Positions 16,605 through 28,151 of a stretch of 64,000 bases of DNA are shown in pieces (the first letter of the stretch is position 1; every line of letters starts with the position of its first letter). Position numbers and translations under genes: made by a program. Below the pieces are notes generated by a model. It was given only the letters and a program-made list of their open reading frames with translations. It was not told the origin of the DNA and searched no databases. Origin of the DNA: Drosophila miranda (Eukaryota > Arthropoda > Insecta > Diptera > Drosophilidae); NCBI RefSeq assembly GCF_003369915.1, contig NC_046674.1, positions 26,601,657-26,665,656 on the forward strand, read 5' to 3'.

Positions 16605-19593
16605 GGTTAGGTTAGGTTAACCCGGACGGCCCTCAGCGGGGCCACGCATAGGCCAATATGGCCCTTAGTTATCCGGATGGGGGTGTGTATGAACCGTCGC
16701 GGGAGTGTTAATGTGGTTTTAAAAAGTCCCCGAGAATCGAGGTGTTTTTAGCATAGGCCAGCAGTTCCTGTGCCGTCCTTTTGGAGGCATCTTCCAGTGA
16801 TGCCAACACTGGGGCGCCCAGGTATCTCCTCCTTGCCCTTGAGAGAGCCGGACAGTTGCAGATGAGATGTTCCAGGGTTTCGATAGCCCCAGGTTCCTCA
16901 CATTTCCTACAACTGTCTCTGTTGGTGATGCCTAGCTTTGCTGCATGTGCAGCAGCCAGACAGTGACCTGTTAGTATCCCCACTAGCAATCTACAGTCCT
17001 TTCGTGGTAGGTGCAGTAGGTAGTGGCTAAGTTTCTCGTTGCGCTCCTTGCACATTATCTTCGAGGTTCTGCAGGTGGTGGTACTCCTCCACCTGCTATC
17101 AGTCTGTGCTCTAGCCTGCTTCTCTAGATCGCCTTGCAGCGTTCTGAGGGAGACAGGCACGTTCTCGGTTCTCCTATTCTCCAGCCCGACGCCTTCCTTA
17201 GCTAGTACGTCCGCCGCTTCGTTTCCTTCGATGCCCTGGTGGCTGGCAACCCAATAGATCCGCACTGTCTTTGTCGTGCTTAGGATGTCTAATGCCTTCC
17301 TGCTCGCCAAGACACTTCTGGAACTGACCGCGGACGACTGCATGGATCTTATCGCCGCTTGGCTGTCGACGAATAGGTTGACCGCATCGTGTGCTCGTTC
17401 TGTTAGGAGAGCGACCTCCGCTGCCTTCCCGATGGCAAAAACTTCTGCTTGGAATATGCTGCATTGGTCCGGTAGCTTATACGACAGCCTTATCTCAGGG
17501 TCTGTACAGTATAGGCCCGCTCCTACTCCTCCTTCCATCTTGGAGCCGTCTGTGTATATATTGAGGTGCTCAGTTTGGTCCCTTCCAATTTTCCAGTCTT
17601 CAGGTCCCAAAGATGTGGTTGTTTTGACGTCAAGGCAAGTTTGGGGGGTCATGTAATCAGTTGATCTGGTCATGTCCCTGCCAATTGAACTGTGCCCGTA
17701 TTCTTGTATGGATAGGTTTCCTGATGCTATAAGGCGTTGTGCTGCCTTTCCCGCAATCAGGCGAGCGTGAATGTCCAGGGGGTCGATTCCGAGTATAGTT
17801 TCGAGTGCTTTTGTTGGGGTTGACCTCAGCGCCCCTGTAATACAGAGCAGAGCCTGTCGCTGAGTCTTTTCCTTAAGCTTATGGTATGTCTTCTTTTCAA
17901 TAGCCTGCCACCACACTAAGGCTCCATACAGCAGAGTTGGTCGCACCACCGAGATGTAGATCCAGTGCATTAGAGCAGGTGACAGGCCCCATGTGCTGCT
18001 GAGCATCTTCTTGGATGCATAAAGCGCAATGGTAGCCTTCTTCACCCTTTCCACTACATTGGGCCTCCATGCCAGCTTGCTGTCCAGTACTGTGCCTAGG
18101 TATTTCACCTGTGATTTTGGAGTCAGCCTAGTTTGATCAATTTTCGGGGGGGTCCATATCGGTACCTTGTACCTCTTGGTAAAGAGGATGAGGTCCGTCT
18201 TGTCCGCGTTGATACTGAGTCCTACCTCTTCCGCCCACTCACGTATCTCCCTGAGTGTACGTTCCATTATGGAGCTGAGGGTCGATGGACATACACCCGT
18301 AATAAGTATGCTTATGTCATCTGCATAGGCTGTTATTTTTGGGGCCTTCCTTTCAAATCTCTTAATGAGGTCGTCGACCACCAAATTCCACAGTAGTGGC
18401 GATAGGACTCCACCTTGAGGTGTGCCTCTGTGTGCCCCCTTTACCATGGAAGCGGTGCCCCACTCCGATTGCACCCGTCTACAACTTAGGAGGTTTTTGA
18501 TCCAGACGTTGATTGCAGGGTGTATGTTATTCGCTTCTAGGCGACTTGTCATTGCGGTTGTTGCCACGTTGTTGAATGCTCCTGAGATGTCCACAAATGC
18601 TCCCAAAGCATACTTTTTGTTGTGAAGGGCGCTCTCGATGGTGGCTACTAGCGAGTGTAGTGCCGTCTCCACCGATTTCCCCTTGGTGTAGGCGTGTTGG
18701 TTTATTGACATCAGTCCCCCTACCTCATTCCTGATGTGTAAATCCAACAGCTTTTCTAGTGTTTTTAGTAGAAAGGAGGTAAGGCTTATCGGTCTGTAAT
18801 CCTTGGGACTCACGTGGCTGCACTTTCCTGCCTTAGGGAGGAAGACAACACTCGAGGTTCTCCATTGGATGGGGATATAGCCTGTACTTAGGCATGCTGA
18901 GTATATTGAGAAGAGCCATGGGGTAATAACCTCTTTGGTCAACTGCATCATGGCTGGGAATATCCCGTCCAGTCCTGGTGCTTTTATGGCCGCGAAGGAG
19001 TCTATGGCCCAGTGGATTCTCTTAGTGGTTAACAGACCTATTGGGGGGTGCTGTTCCTCAGTTGCTAGGTCCTGATGCTCCTTGGCGTCAGTGACCTCGG
19101 TGCATCCAGGGAAGTGCGCCTCCATTAGTGCTGTTAGGGCTTCTTTACTGCCCTCTGTCCACTGTCCGTTGTCTAGTTTTAGTTGGCTCTGTACTGTGGG
19201 CTGCTTTGAGAGCAGCTTCCGGAACCTAGCGGTTTCGGGCACTTTCTCAATGTTGGAGCAGAAGTTTCTCCACGAGTTCCTTTGTGCCTTACGTATTTCC
19301 TTCTTGTAGCTCCTAAGTAGGATTTTATATTCCTCATTGACAATCTCTTCGTTCGCTTGTTTGGCGATCTTGAAGAATTCCTTGAGGTTGTTCCTCTGGA
19401 GAGAGAGATCTCGGTTCCACCAGAGTGGCTTGGACCTCCTCTTCGTTCTCGAGGGTTTGCACGATGCATGGTAGGCGTTCAGTAACTCGTTGGATAGGGT
19501 CTTTAGGGAGGAGGTCTTTTGGGGAGAGTGAAACTTGCTCCAAAACTTTTGAAGGCAAAGAAAGTGAATTTCAACCGTAAATCGGGGTCGCAT
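16605..19593 (-). mobile_element. 5'-truncated LINE, copy 3
   Basis: 3' UTR 16605-16707 plus an open ORF. Same termini as the other seven. Confidence 0.88.
16708..19593 (-). CDS. LINE RT-RNase H ORF, open copy 3
   Basis: This is the third uninterrupted 961-codon copy, with RT and RNase H catalytic residues intact. It has Ser95 and Phe124, the latter shared with copy 4. In the RNase H region it reads WVASHQG where most copies read WVPSHQG; copy 4 shares this too, tying modules A3 and A4 together. Arg248 is changed to Ser. Confidence 0.85.
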   Translation of the reverse strand: MRPRFTVEIHFLCLQKFWSKFHSPQKTSSLKTLSNELLNAYHASCKPSRTKRRSKPLWWNRDLSLQRNNLKEFFKIAKQANEEIVNEEYKILLRSYKKEIRKAQRNSWRNFCSNIEKVPETARFRKLLSKQPTVQSQLKLDNGQWTEGSKEALTALMEAHFPGCTEVTDAKEHQDLATEEQHPPIGLLTTKRIHWAIDSFAAIKAPGLDGIFPAMMQLTKEVITPWLFSIYSACLSTGYIPIQWRTSSVVFLPKAGKCSHVSPKDYRPISLTSFLLKTLEKLLDLHIRNEVGGLMSINQHAYTKGKSVETALHSLVATIESALHNKKYALGAFVDISGAFNNVATTAMTSRLEANNIHPAINVWIKNLLSCRRVQSEWGTASMVKGAHRGTPQGGVLSPLLWNLVVDDLIKRFERKAPKITAYADDISILITGVCPSTLSSIMERTLREIREWAEEVGLSINADKTDLILFTKRYKVPIWTPPKIDQTRLTPKSQVKYLGTVLDSKLAWRPNVVERVKKATIALYASKKMLSSTWGLSPALMHWIYISVVRPTLLYGALVWWQAIEKKTYHKLKEKTQRQALLCITGALRSTPTKALETILGIDPLDIHARLIAGKAAQRLIASGNLSIQEYGHSSIGRDMTRSTDYMTPQTCLDVKTTTSLGPEDWKIGRDQTEHLNIYTDGSKMEGGVGAGLYCTDPEIRLSYKLPDQCSIFQAEVFAIGKAAEVALLTERAHDAVNLFVDSQAAIRSMQSSAVSSRSVLASRKALDILSTTKTVRIYWVASHQGIEGNEAADVLAKEGVGLENRRTENVPVSLRTLQGDLEKQARAQTDSRWRSTTTCRTSKIMCKERNEKLSHYLLHLPRKDCRLLVGILTGHCLAAAHAAKLGITNRDSCRKCEEPGAIETLEHLICNCPALSRARRRYLGAPVLASLEDASKRTAQELLAYAKNTSILGDFLKPH

Positions 19594-20366
19594 CTCCCCA
19601 CCCCCTCACCCCCTCGCCCCACCCCTTTTAGCCGCTGCCTCGTTGCTGTAACAAATTGATAGGCGCTTAGAGCCGCCTGCCGCTTGCCGGTTGCTGGAAA
19701 GTGAAATTATTTCTATTTACGCTTCAATTATTGAATGATTTTCGTTCATTTATTGGCCGGCCATTTACTGCGATGGTGGATGGGGGACATCGCAAGCATC
19801 GCAGGAAGTCCAAAGGATCTTTATTAAATAAAGTTCGTTAATATGAATAATAATATTTAATAATAAAATATAATAAATCAAATATTTATATATTTAAGTA
19901 AAATATTTTTATATTTCAAATAATTATAATAAATAATAAATATGTATGTATATATTAAATTTATTTTTGTTTCAATACTGAAGAGATTGTGCCACACATT
20001 GCAACAACAGAGCACGGGTCGCAGGAACAGCCCCGGATCGGTCGGCCCTCAGGCCCATTGTATCGTCCATCGCAATCCCATCGGGTCCATCCTAGCGCAG
20101 GGACCTCCACAAAGTGAATGGAATCGTATTCGTATTCGTATTCGTATTCGTAGTAGGCGTGCCCTCCTCGACAGAGTACTCAGATTTGTGCCCACAAATT
20201 GTCAGGAATCGTGCCAGTCAGTCCAGTCGGAGTTTAATTCAGAATCGAAAAGGTTTTCGTCGGCTTGAGAGCTTTGTGAATTGTGAAATTGTTGTTTTGA
20301 GTTTTGTTTGTGTTTCTCGATTTTCATTTTTCATTTTTCAGTTTTCGTTTTTGTTATTTGTTCGAA
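19594..20366 (+). promoter_or_regulatory. spacer and putative promoter / 5' UTR of G3
   Basis: C-rich block (minus-strand G-quadruplex candidate) at 19595-19624, AT-rich block at about 19840-19970, ATTCGT x4 near 20130. Same layout as module A1. Confidence 0.4.
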
Positions 20367-20996
20367 ATGGACCTGGACCTCCTTTCCAGTAAGGAGTCGT
20401 TGGACAAGTGCGTGGAGTTTGACCTGCCCCCGGTCGCGGTGGGCGACAGCACCCGCGGATGCATCATCCGTAACCAGCGCGTTGCCATTTCGGGCACGTT
20501 CCAGAGCAAACCGAAGGCTGCTGCTTCGGCCAAGAAGAACGCGACTCCTGGGCGTGGCACCACACGCGGCGGCAAGGCGACTCCTGGGCGTGGCACCACA
20601 CGCGGCGGCAACGCGACGCCCGCAGCGGAGACCGGGGGACGTCCGAGTCGCAACAGCAGCAAGCAGAGCGCTCCTCCTGGTCGTCGCGCGATTTCCCAAG
20701 GCCTGGACAACCCACCCGTCCGGGGGCGCTCTGTGGGAGGGTACGAGGAGGAATCTCCTCAAAGAATTCCACACCAGACTACAGATACAGATACAGATAC
20801 AGATACAGATACAGATGCAGGATACTGGTGGAGCTCCTCTTGGATCGTCCTGTGGGGCAGGTCGCCTAGGTCGGTGGAGTATTTTTGTGTGACTTTTGTC
20901 GGAATTAATCCGATTGAGGCATTTCTGAGGATGTTGTGTGGCAAGTGCTGCATGCCTGATAAATCGTGGGCTTTTGGGCCATTGGTTGAGCAATAA
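20367..20996 (+). pseudogene. tail-anchored gene copy G3, 3'-truncated with a chimeric tail
   Basis: The first 126 codons match G1 (Gln37 replaces Leu). A 603-bp deletion, equivalent to G1 5536-6138, then removes the rest of the coding region, including the membrane anchor, the stop and the AATAAA signal. The frame runs on through the CAGATA microsatellite, giving a Thr-Asp repeat and an unrelated tail that ends at 20996 (209 codons in all). The junction has a 2-bp AC overlap. The same junction occurs in G7. A translated product would be soluble rather than membrane-anchored, and its mRNA would lack the normal poly(A) signal. Confidence 0.8.
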
Positions 20997-21092
20997 CTCG
21001 CATTTTCCCGGACCCGGACCCAGACCCGGACCCGGACCCGGACCCGGATCGGCCTCAATTCACGCATAAAATCCGCAATCAAATGTAAATGG

Positions 21093-22061
21093 AACGAGGG
21101 GGAACGTTGTGAGTTGCTGCGGACACCGCAACTCTACGGTTATACCCGATACTAAGTCAGTATGGCTCTCCTCCGGCAGACGCCGCTAATATTAAACGAC
21201 ACGACAAAGAGTGCGTGCGAGAGAGACAGAAAATCAGTCTGAGCGTGACGTCGGGCGCTGCGAAGCCAGTGCAAATTGATTTGTTCCTATTGGCTATAAA
21301 AATGATCTGATCTGATCCAGATTCAGATTCAGCAATCTGATAGATATGGTCATTATCTATGATTCTGCGTTTTTAGTTTTCTCGAATGTGCAATATTGTG
21401 GATGCAACAGATTTTCGTCCTTTGTGTGGGCGGAAGGGGGTGGGGCGAAATTTTGAAACAAACTCGTCTCGGTCCGATATATTAGGAGTGTGGATACCAA
21501 ATTTGGTTGCTCTAGCTTTTGTAGTCTCTGAGATCTAGGCGCTAATGTTTTACTCTAAGCAAAGCCGCCTATGCTACGTGTGTGTTAGAGAGAGAAAGGG
21601 CGAGAAAAAATGAAATTGCTTTTTCTTGATGCTGGCTATAATAATGATTCCGCAGTCTTAAAGATATGGTCATTCTCTACAATTCTACGTTTTTGGTTTT
21701 CTCATATCTTTAAAATTGTGGATGCCACAGATTTTCGTCCTTTGTGGGGGCGGAAGTGGGCGGGGCGAAGTTTTGAAATATTTTTGTAGCAGTGACATAT
21801 CACAGAAGTCTGGATCCAAAACATCGTTGCTCTAGCTCTTATAGTCTTTGAGCACTAGGCGCTGAAGGGGACGGACAGACGGACAGACGGACGGACGGAC
21901 GGACGGACAGACAGACAGGGCTCAATCGACTCGGCTATTGATGCTGATCAAGAATATATATACCTTATGGGGTCGGAAACGATTCCTTCTGGACGTTACA
22001 CACATCCACTTTTACCACAAATCTAATATACCCCAATACTCATTTTGAGTATCGGGTATAA
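21093..22061 (+). mobile_element. ISY/DINE-1-like Helitron, copy 4
   Basis: Array-type. The GA-rich site reads GAGAGAGAAAGGGCGAG (A in place of C), a variant shared only with copy 9 in module A8. Confidence 0.85.
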
Positions 22062-24973
22062 GGTTAGGTTAGGTTAACCCGGACGGCCCTCAGCGGGGCC
22101 ACGCATAGGCCAATATGGCCCTTAGTTATCCGGATGGGGGTGTGTATGAACCGTCGCGGGAGTGTTAATGTGGTTTTAAAAAGTCCCCGAGAATCGAGGT
22201 GTTTTTAGCATAGGCCAGCAGTTCCTGTGGCGTCCTTTTGGAGGCATCTTCCAGTGATGCCAACACTGGGGCGCCCAGGTATCTCCTCCTTGCCCTTGAG
22301 AGAGCCGGACAGTTGCAGATGAGATGTTCCAGGGTTTCGATAGCCCCAGGTTCCTCACATTTCCTACAACTGTCTCTGTTGGTGATGCCTAGCTTTGCTG
22401 CATGTGCAGCAGCCAGACAGTGACCTGTTAGTATCCCCACTAGCAATCTACAGTCCTTTCGTGGTAGGTGCAGTAGGTAGTGGCTAAGTTTCTCGTTGCG
22501 CTCCTTGCACATTATCTTCGAGGTTCTGCAGGTGGTGGTACTCCTCCACCTGCTATCAGTCTGTGCTCTAGCCTGCTTCTCTAGATCGCCTTGCAGCGTT
22601 CTGAGGGAGACAGGCACGTTCTCGGTTCTCCTATTCTCCAGCCCGACGCCTTCCTTAGCTAGTACGTCCGCCGCTTCGTTTCCTTCGATGCCCTGGTGGC
22701 TGGCAACCCAATAGATCCGCACTGTCTTTGTCGTGCTTAGGATGTCTAATGCCTCCCTGCTCGCCAAGACACTTCTGGAACTGACCGCGGACGACTGCAT
22801 GGATCTTATCGCCGCTTGGCTGTCGACGAATAGGTTGACCGCATCGTGTGCTCGTTCTGTTAGGAGAGCGACCTCCGCTGCCTTCCCGATGGCAAAAACT
22901 TCTGCCTGGAATATGCTGCATTGGTCCGGTAGCTTATACGACAGCCTTATCTCAGGGTCTGTACAGTATAGGCCCGCTCCTACTCCTCCTTCCATCTTGG
23001 AGCCGTCTGTGTATATATTGAGGTGCTCAGTTTGGTCCCTTCCAATTTTCCAGTCTTCAGGTCCCAAAGATGTGGTTGTTTTGACGTCAAGGCAAGGTCA
23101 TGTCCCTGCCAATTGAACTGTGCCCGTATCCTTGTATGGATAGGTTTCCTGATGCTATAAGGCGTTGTGCTGCCTTTCCCGCAATCAGGCGAGCGTGAAT
23201 GTCCAGGGGGTCGATTCCGAGTATGGTTTCGAGTGCTTTTGTTGGGGTTTTCCTTAAGCTTATGGTATGTCTTCTTTTCAATAGCCTGCCACCACACTAA
23301 GGCTCCATACAGCAGAGTTGGTCGCACCACCGAGATGTAGATCCAGTGCATTAGAGCAGGTGACAGGCCCCATGTGCTGCTGAGCATCTTCTTGGATGCA
23401 TAAAGCGCAATGGTAGCCTTCTTCACCCTTTCCACTACATTGGGCCTCCATGCCAGCTTGCTGTCCAGTACTGTGCCTAGGTATTTCACCTGTGATTTTG
23501 GAGTCAGCCTAGTTTGGTCAATTTTCGGGGGGGTCCATATCGGTACCTTGTACCTCTTGGTAAAGAGGATGAGGTCCGTCTTGTCCGCGTTGATACTGAG
23601 TCCTACCTCTTCCGCCCACTCACGTATCTCCCTGAGTGTACGTTCCATTATGGAGCTGAGGGTCGATGGACATACACCCGTAATAAGTATGCTTATGTCA
23701 TCTGCATAGGCTGTTATTTTTGGGGCCTTCCTTTCAAATCTCTTAATGAGGTCGTCGACCACCAAATTCCACAGTAGTGGCGATAGGACTCCACCTTGAG
23801 GTGTGCCTCTGTGTGCCCCCTTTACCATGGAAGCGGTGCCCCACTCCGATTGCACCCGTCTACAACTTAGGAGGTTTTTGATCCAGACGTTGATTGCAGG
23901 GTGTATGTTATTCGCTTCTAGGCGACTTGTCATTGCGGTTGTTGCCACGTTGTTGAATGCTCCTGAGATGTCCACAAATGCTCCCAAAGCATACTTTTTG
24001 TTGTGAAGGGCGCTCTCGATGGTGGCTACTAGCGAGTGTAGTGCCGTCTCCACCGATTTCCCCTTGGTGTAGGCGTGTTGGTTTATTGACATCAGTCCCC
24101 CTACCTCATTCCTGATGTGTAAATCCAACAGCTTTTCTAGTGTTTTTAGTAGAAAAGAGGTAAGGCTTATCGGTCTGTAATCCTTGGGACTCACGTGGCT
24201 GCACTTTCCTGCCTTAGGGAGGAAGACAACCCTCGAGGTTCTCCATTGGATGGGGATATAGCCTGTACTTAGGCATGCTGAGTATATTGAGAAGAGCCAT
24301 GGGGTAATAACCTCTTTGGTCAACTGCATCATGGCTGGGAATATCCCGTCCAGTCCTGGTGCTTTTATGGCCGCGAAGGAGTCTATGGCCCAGTGGATTC
24401 TCTTAGTGGTTAACAGACCTATTGGGGGTGCTGTTCCTCAGTTGCTAGGTCCTGATGCTCCTTGGCGTCAGTGACCTCGGTGCATCCAGGGAAGTGCGCC
24501 TCCATTAGTGCTGTTAGGGCTTCTTTACTGCCCTCTGTCCACTGTCCGTTGTCTAGTTTTAGTTGGCTCTGTACTGTGGGCTGCTTTGAGAGCAGCTTCC
24601 GGAACCTAGCGGTTTCGGGCACTTTCTCAATGTTGGAGCAGAAGTTTCTCCACGAGTTCCTTTGTGCCTTACGTATTTCCTTCTTGTAGCTCCTAAGTAG
24701 GATTTTATATTCCTCATTGACAATCTCTTCGTTCGCTTGTTTGGCGATCTTGAAGAATTCCTTGAGGTTGTTCCTCTGGAGAGAGAGATCTCGGTTCCAC
24801 CAGAGTGGCTTGGACCTCCTCTTCGTTCTCGAGGGTTTGCACGATGCATGGTAGGCGTTCAGTAACTCGTTGGATAGGGTCTTTAGGGAGGAGGTCTTTT
24901 GGGGAGAGTGAAACTTGCTCCAAAACTTTTGAAGGCAAAGAAAGTGAATTTCAACCGTAAATCGGGGTCGCTT
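22062..24973 (-). mobile_element. 5'-truncated LINE, copy 4
   Basis: Same ends as the other copies. The ORF is shortened by three deletions described in the pseudogene entry. Confidence 0.88.
22165..24973 (-). pseudogene. LINE RT-RNase H ORF, broken copy 4
   Basis: Four lesions relative to the open copies. A 29-bp deletion at about 23095 lies between direct GGTCATGT repeats. A 47-bp deletion at about 23250 joins GGGGTT to TTCCTTAAGC. One G is lost from a homopolymer at about 24425. The initiator ATG is changed to AAG (CTT at 24971-24973). The RNase H end (22165 to about 23090) and most of RT (to 24332) remain readable as separate frames. The 29-bp deletion is shared with copy 8. Confidence 0.85.
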
Positions 24974-25747
24974 CTCCCCACCCCCTCACCCCCTCGCCCC
25001 ACCCCTTTTTGCCGCTGCCTCGTTGCTGTAACAAATTGATAGGCGCTTAGAGCCGCCTGCCGCTTGCCGGTTGCTGGAAAGTGAAATTATTTCTATTTAC
25101 GCTTCAATTATTGAATGATTTTCGTTCATTTATTGGCCGGCCATTTACTGCGATGGTGGATGGGGGACATCGCAGGCATCGCAGGAAGTCCAAAGGATCT
25201 TTATTAAATAAAGTTCGTTAATATGAATAATAATATTTAATAATAAAATATAATAAATCAAATATTTATATATTTAAGTAAAATATTTTTATATTTCAAA
25301 TAATTATAATAAATAATAAATATGTATGTATATATTAAATTTATTTTTGTTTCAATACTGAAGAGATTGTGCCACACATTGCAACAACAGAGCACGGGTC
25401 GCAGGAACAGCCCCGGATCGGTCGGCCCTCAGGCCCATTGTATCGTCCATCGCAATCCCATCGGGTCCATCCTGGCGCAGGGACCTCCACAAAGTGAATG
25501 GAATCGTATTCGTATTCGTATTCGTATTCGTAGTAGGCGTGCCCTCCTCGACAGAGTACTCAGATTTGTGCCCACAAATTGTCAGGAATCGTGCCAGTCA
25601 GTCCAGTCGGAGTTTAATTCAGAATCGAAAAGGTTTTCGTCGGCTTGAGAGCTTTGTGAATTGTGAAATTGTTGTTTGGAGTTTTGTTTGTGTTTCTCGA
25701 TTTTCATTTTTCATTTTTCAGTTTTCGATTTTTGTTATTTGTTCGAA
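24974..25747 (+). promoter_or_regulatory. spacer and putative promoter / 5' UTR of G4
   Basis: Same elements as module A1, with ATTCGT x4 and the C-rich block near 24975-25005. Confidence 0.4.
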
Positions 25748-26566
25748 ATGGACCTGGACCTCCTTTCCAGTAAGGAGTCGTTGGACAAGTGCGTGGAGTT
25801 TGACCTGCCCCCGGTCGCGGTGGGCGACAGCACCCGCGGATGCATCATCCGTAACCTGCGCGTTGCCATTTCGGGCACGTTCCAGAGCAAACCGAAGGCT
25901 GCTGCTTCGGCCAAGAAGAACGCGACTCCTGGGCGTGGCACCACACGCGGCGGCAAGGCGACTCCTGGGCGTGGCACCACACGCGGCGGCAACGCGACGC
26001 CCGCAGCGGAGACCGGGGGACGTCCGAGTCGCAACAGCAGCAAGCAGAGCGCTCCTCCTGGTCGTCGCGCGATTTCCCAAGGCCTGGACAACCCACCCGT
26101 CCGGGGGCGCTCTGTGGGAGGGTACTCGCTGCGCAGTCGCAGCGCTGTGTCGATGGCCAGGGCCAGAGTGCTGATCACATCCTTGCCAGGCGAACGGCGG
26201 GAGGAGGACGCACCCCAAGGCCGCTGCTACGGACCGCAGAGACGCCGCTCGTACCTGGATCTGGACCAGGATCTGGCCCAGCTGAACTGGACCGGCCATC
26301 AGGAGGATGCTGGCCCACGCCACCCATTCAGCGGCTCGGCTCGTCGCCAGGGCGGGCGGGTGGCGCCTCTCCACCCGGGCACCCGCATGGAGCCCGCCGG
26401 GCAGAGCCACTCACAGGTGTCCGTGCCCCCCATGGCACACTTCCGTCGGCTATGCCGCGCTCTGGATCGTCACTACAGTCCGCTGTCGCACTTCCTCGTG
26501 TTCCTGGCTGGGATGCTGGCCACTCTGCTGTGCGTGGCCCTGACGCCCGCCAACCAATATCTCTAA
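25748..26566 (+). CDS. tail-anchored basic protein, copy G4 (complete)
   Basis: 272 codons with two 12-residue repeats, Val205, His231 and the C-terminal hydrophobic segment. I treat this as close to the array consensus because its residues agree with the majority at the variable sites I compared. AATAAA is at 26722-26727. Downstream it abuts a chimeric Helitron and the first Tis11 module. Confidence 0.75.
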   Translation: MDLDLLSSKESLDKCVEFDLPPVAVGDSTRGCIIRNLRVAISGTFQSKPKAAASAKKNATPGRGTTRGGKATPGRGTTRGGNATPAAETGGRPSRNSSKQSAPPGRRAISQGLDNPPVRGRSVGGYSLRSRSAVSMARARVLITSLPGERREEDAPQGRCYGPQRRRSYLDLDQDLAQLNWTGHQEDAGPRHPFSGSARRQGGRVAPLHPGTRMEPAGQSHSQVSVPPMAHFRRLCRALDRHYSPLSHFLVFLAGMLATLLCVALTPANQYL

Positions 26567-27058
26567 AAAGACTTGCACTCGAACACTGAAAGGGGCAGCG
26601 GTTTCCACAACGGGCTGCAGATACACCATACACTACGCAAGATACACGACACACGATACAGATACGTGCTTGAGTTCCATCGCCGATCGAAGACTGTTCT
26701 GCCCCACAAATATTTGCATTGAATAAACGAGGAGGAATCTCCTTAAAGAATTCCACACCAGACTACAGATACAGATACAGATACAGGATACAGGTGGAGC
26801 TCCTCTTGGATCGTCCTGTGGGGCAGGTCGCCTAGGTCGGTGGAGTATTTTTGTGTGACTTTTGTCGGAATTAATCCGATTGAGGCATTTCTGAGGATGT
26901 TGTGTGGCAAGTGCTGCATGCCTGATAAATCGTGGGCTTTTGGGCCATTGGTTGAGCAATAACTCGCATTTTCCCGGACCCGGACCCAGACCCGGACCCG
27001 GACCCGGACCCGGATCGGCCTCAATTCACGCATAAAATCCGCAATCAAATGTAAATGG
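26567..27058 (+). other. 3' UTR and flank of G4
   Basis: AATAAA 26722-26727, short CAGATA tract, GGACCC tract at about 26975-27013. CTCCTTAAAG (others CTCCTCAAAG) and GATACAGGTGG are shared only with the flank of G8. Confidence 0.65.
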
Positions 27059-28151
27059 AACGAGGGGGAACGTTGTGAGTTGCTGCGTACACCGCAACTC
27101 TACGGTTATACCCGATACTAAGTCAGTATGGCTCTCCTCCGGCAGACGCCTCTAATATTAAACGACACGACAAAGAGTGCGTGCGAGAGAGACAGAAAAT
27201 CAGTCTGAGCGTGACGTCGGGCGCAGCGAAGCCAGTGCAAATTGATTTGTTCCTATTGGCTATAAAAATAATCTGATCTGATCCAAATTTAGCAATCTGA
27301 TATATATGGTCATTATCTATGATTCTGCGTTTTTAGTTTTCTCGAATGTGAAATATTGTGGATGCAACAGATTTTCGTTCTTTGTGTGGGCGGAAGGGGG
27401 TGGGGCGAAATTTTGAGATACACGTTTTGTAGTAAGATCTAACAGGAGTGCGGATACCAAATTTGGTTACTCTAGCTTTAATAGTCTCTGAGATTTTTGA
27501 ATATCCCCAGATTTTCGTCCTTTGCGTGGGCGGAAGGGGGTGTGGCAAAATTTTGAAACAAACTCGTCTCGGTCCGATATATTAGGAGTGTGGATACCAA
27601 ATTTGGTTGCTCTAGCTTTTGTAGTCTCTGAGATCTAGGCGCTAATGTTTTACTCTAAGCAAAGCCGCCTATGCTACGTGTGTGTTAGAGAGAGACAGGG
27701 CGAGAAAAAATGAAATTGTTTTCTTGATGCTGGCTATAATAATGATTCCGCAGTCTTAAAGATATGGTCATTCTCTACAATTCTACGTTTTTGGTTTTCT
27801 CATATCTTTAAAATTGTGGATGCCACAGATTTTCGTCCTTTGTGGGCGCGGAAGTGGGCGGGGCGAAGTTTTGAAATATTTTTGTAGCAGTGACATATCA
27901 CAGAAGTCTGGATCCAAAACATCGTTGCTCTAGCTCTTATAGTCTTTGAGCACTAGGCGCTGAAGGGGACGGACAGACGGACAGACGGACGGACGGACAG
28001 ACAGACAGGGCTCAATCGACTCGGCTATTGATGCTGATCAAGAATATATATACTTTATGGGGTCGGAAACGATTCCTTCTGGACGTTACACACATCCACT
28101 TTTACCACAAATCTAATATACCCCAATACTCATTTTGAGTATCGGGTATAA
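27059..28151 (+). mobile_element. ISY/DINE-1-like Helitron, copy 5 (chimeric, long form)
   Basis: The 5' part is array-type. At about 27416-27545 it has an extra related segment (GAGATACACGTTTTGTAG...) absent from array copies, and its right end reads TATATACTTTATGGGG like the Tis11-flank copies. It is best read as a recombinant between the two Helitron types. Confidence 0.8.

Larger units (their letters stand above)
15636..21092 (+). repeat. tandem module A3
   Basis: 5457 bp. The shortfall is mainly the 603-bp deletion at the 3' end of gene G3. Confidence 0.9.
21093..27058 (+). repeat. tandem module A4
   Basis: 5966 bp with a damaged LINE and a complete gene. It is followed by a Tis11 module instead of another type A unit. 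Confidence 0.9.
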
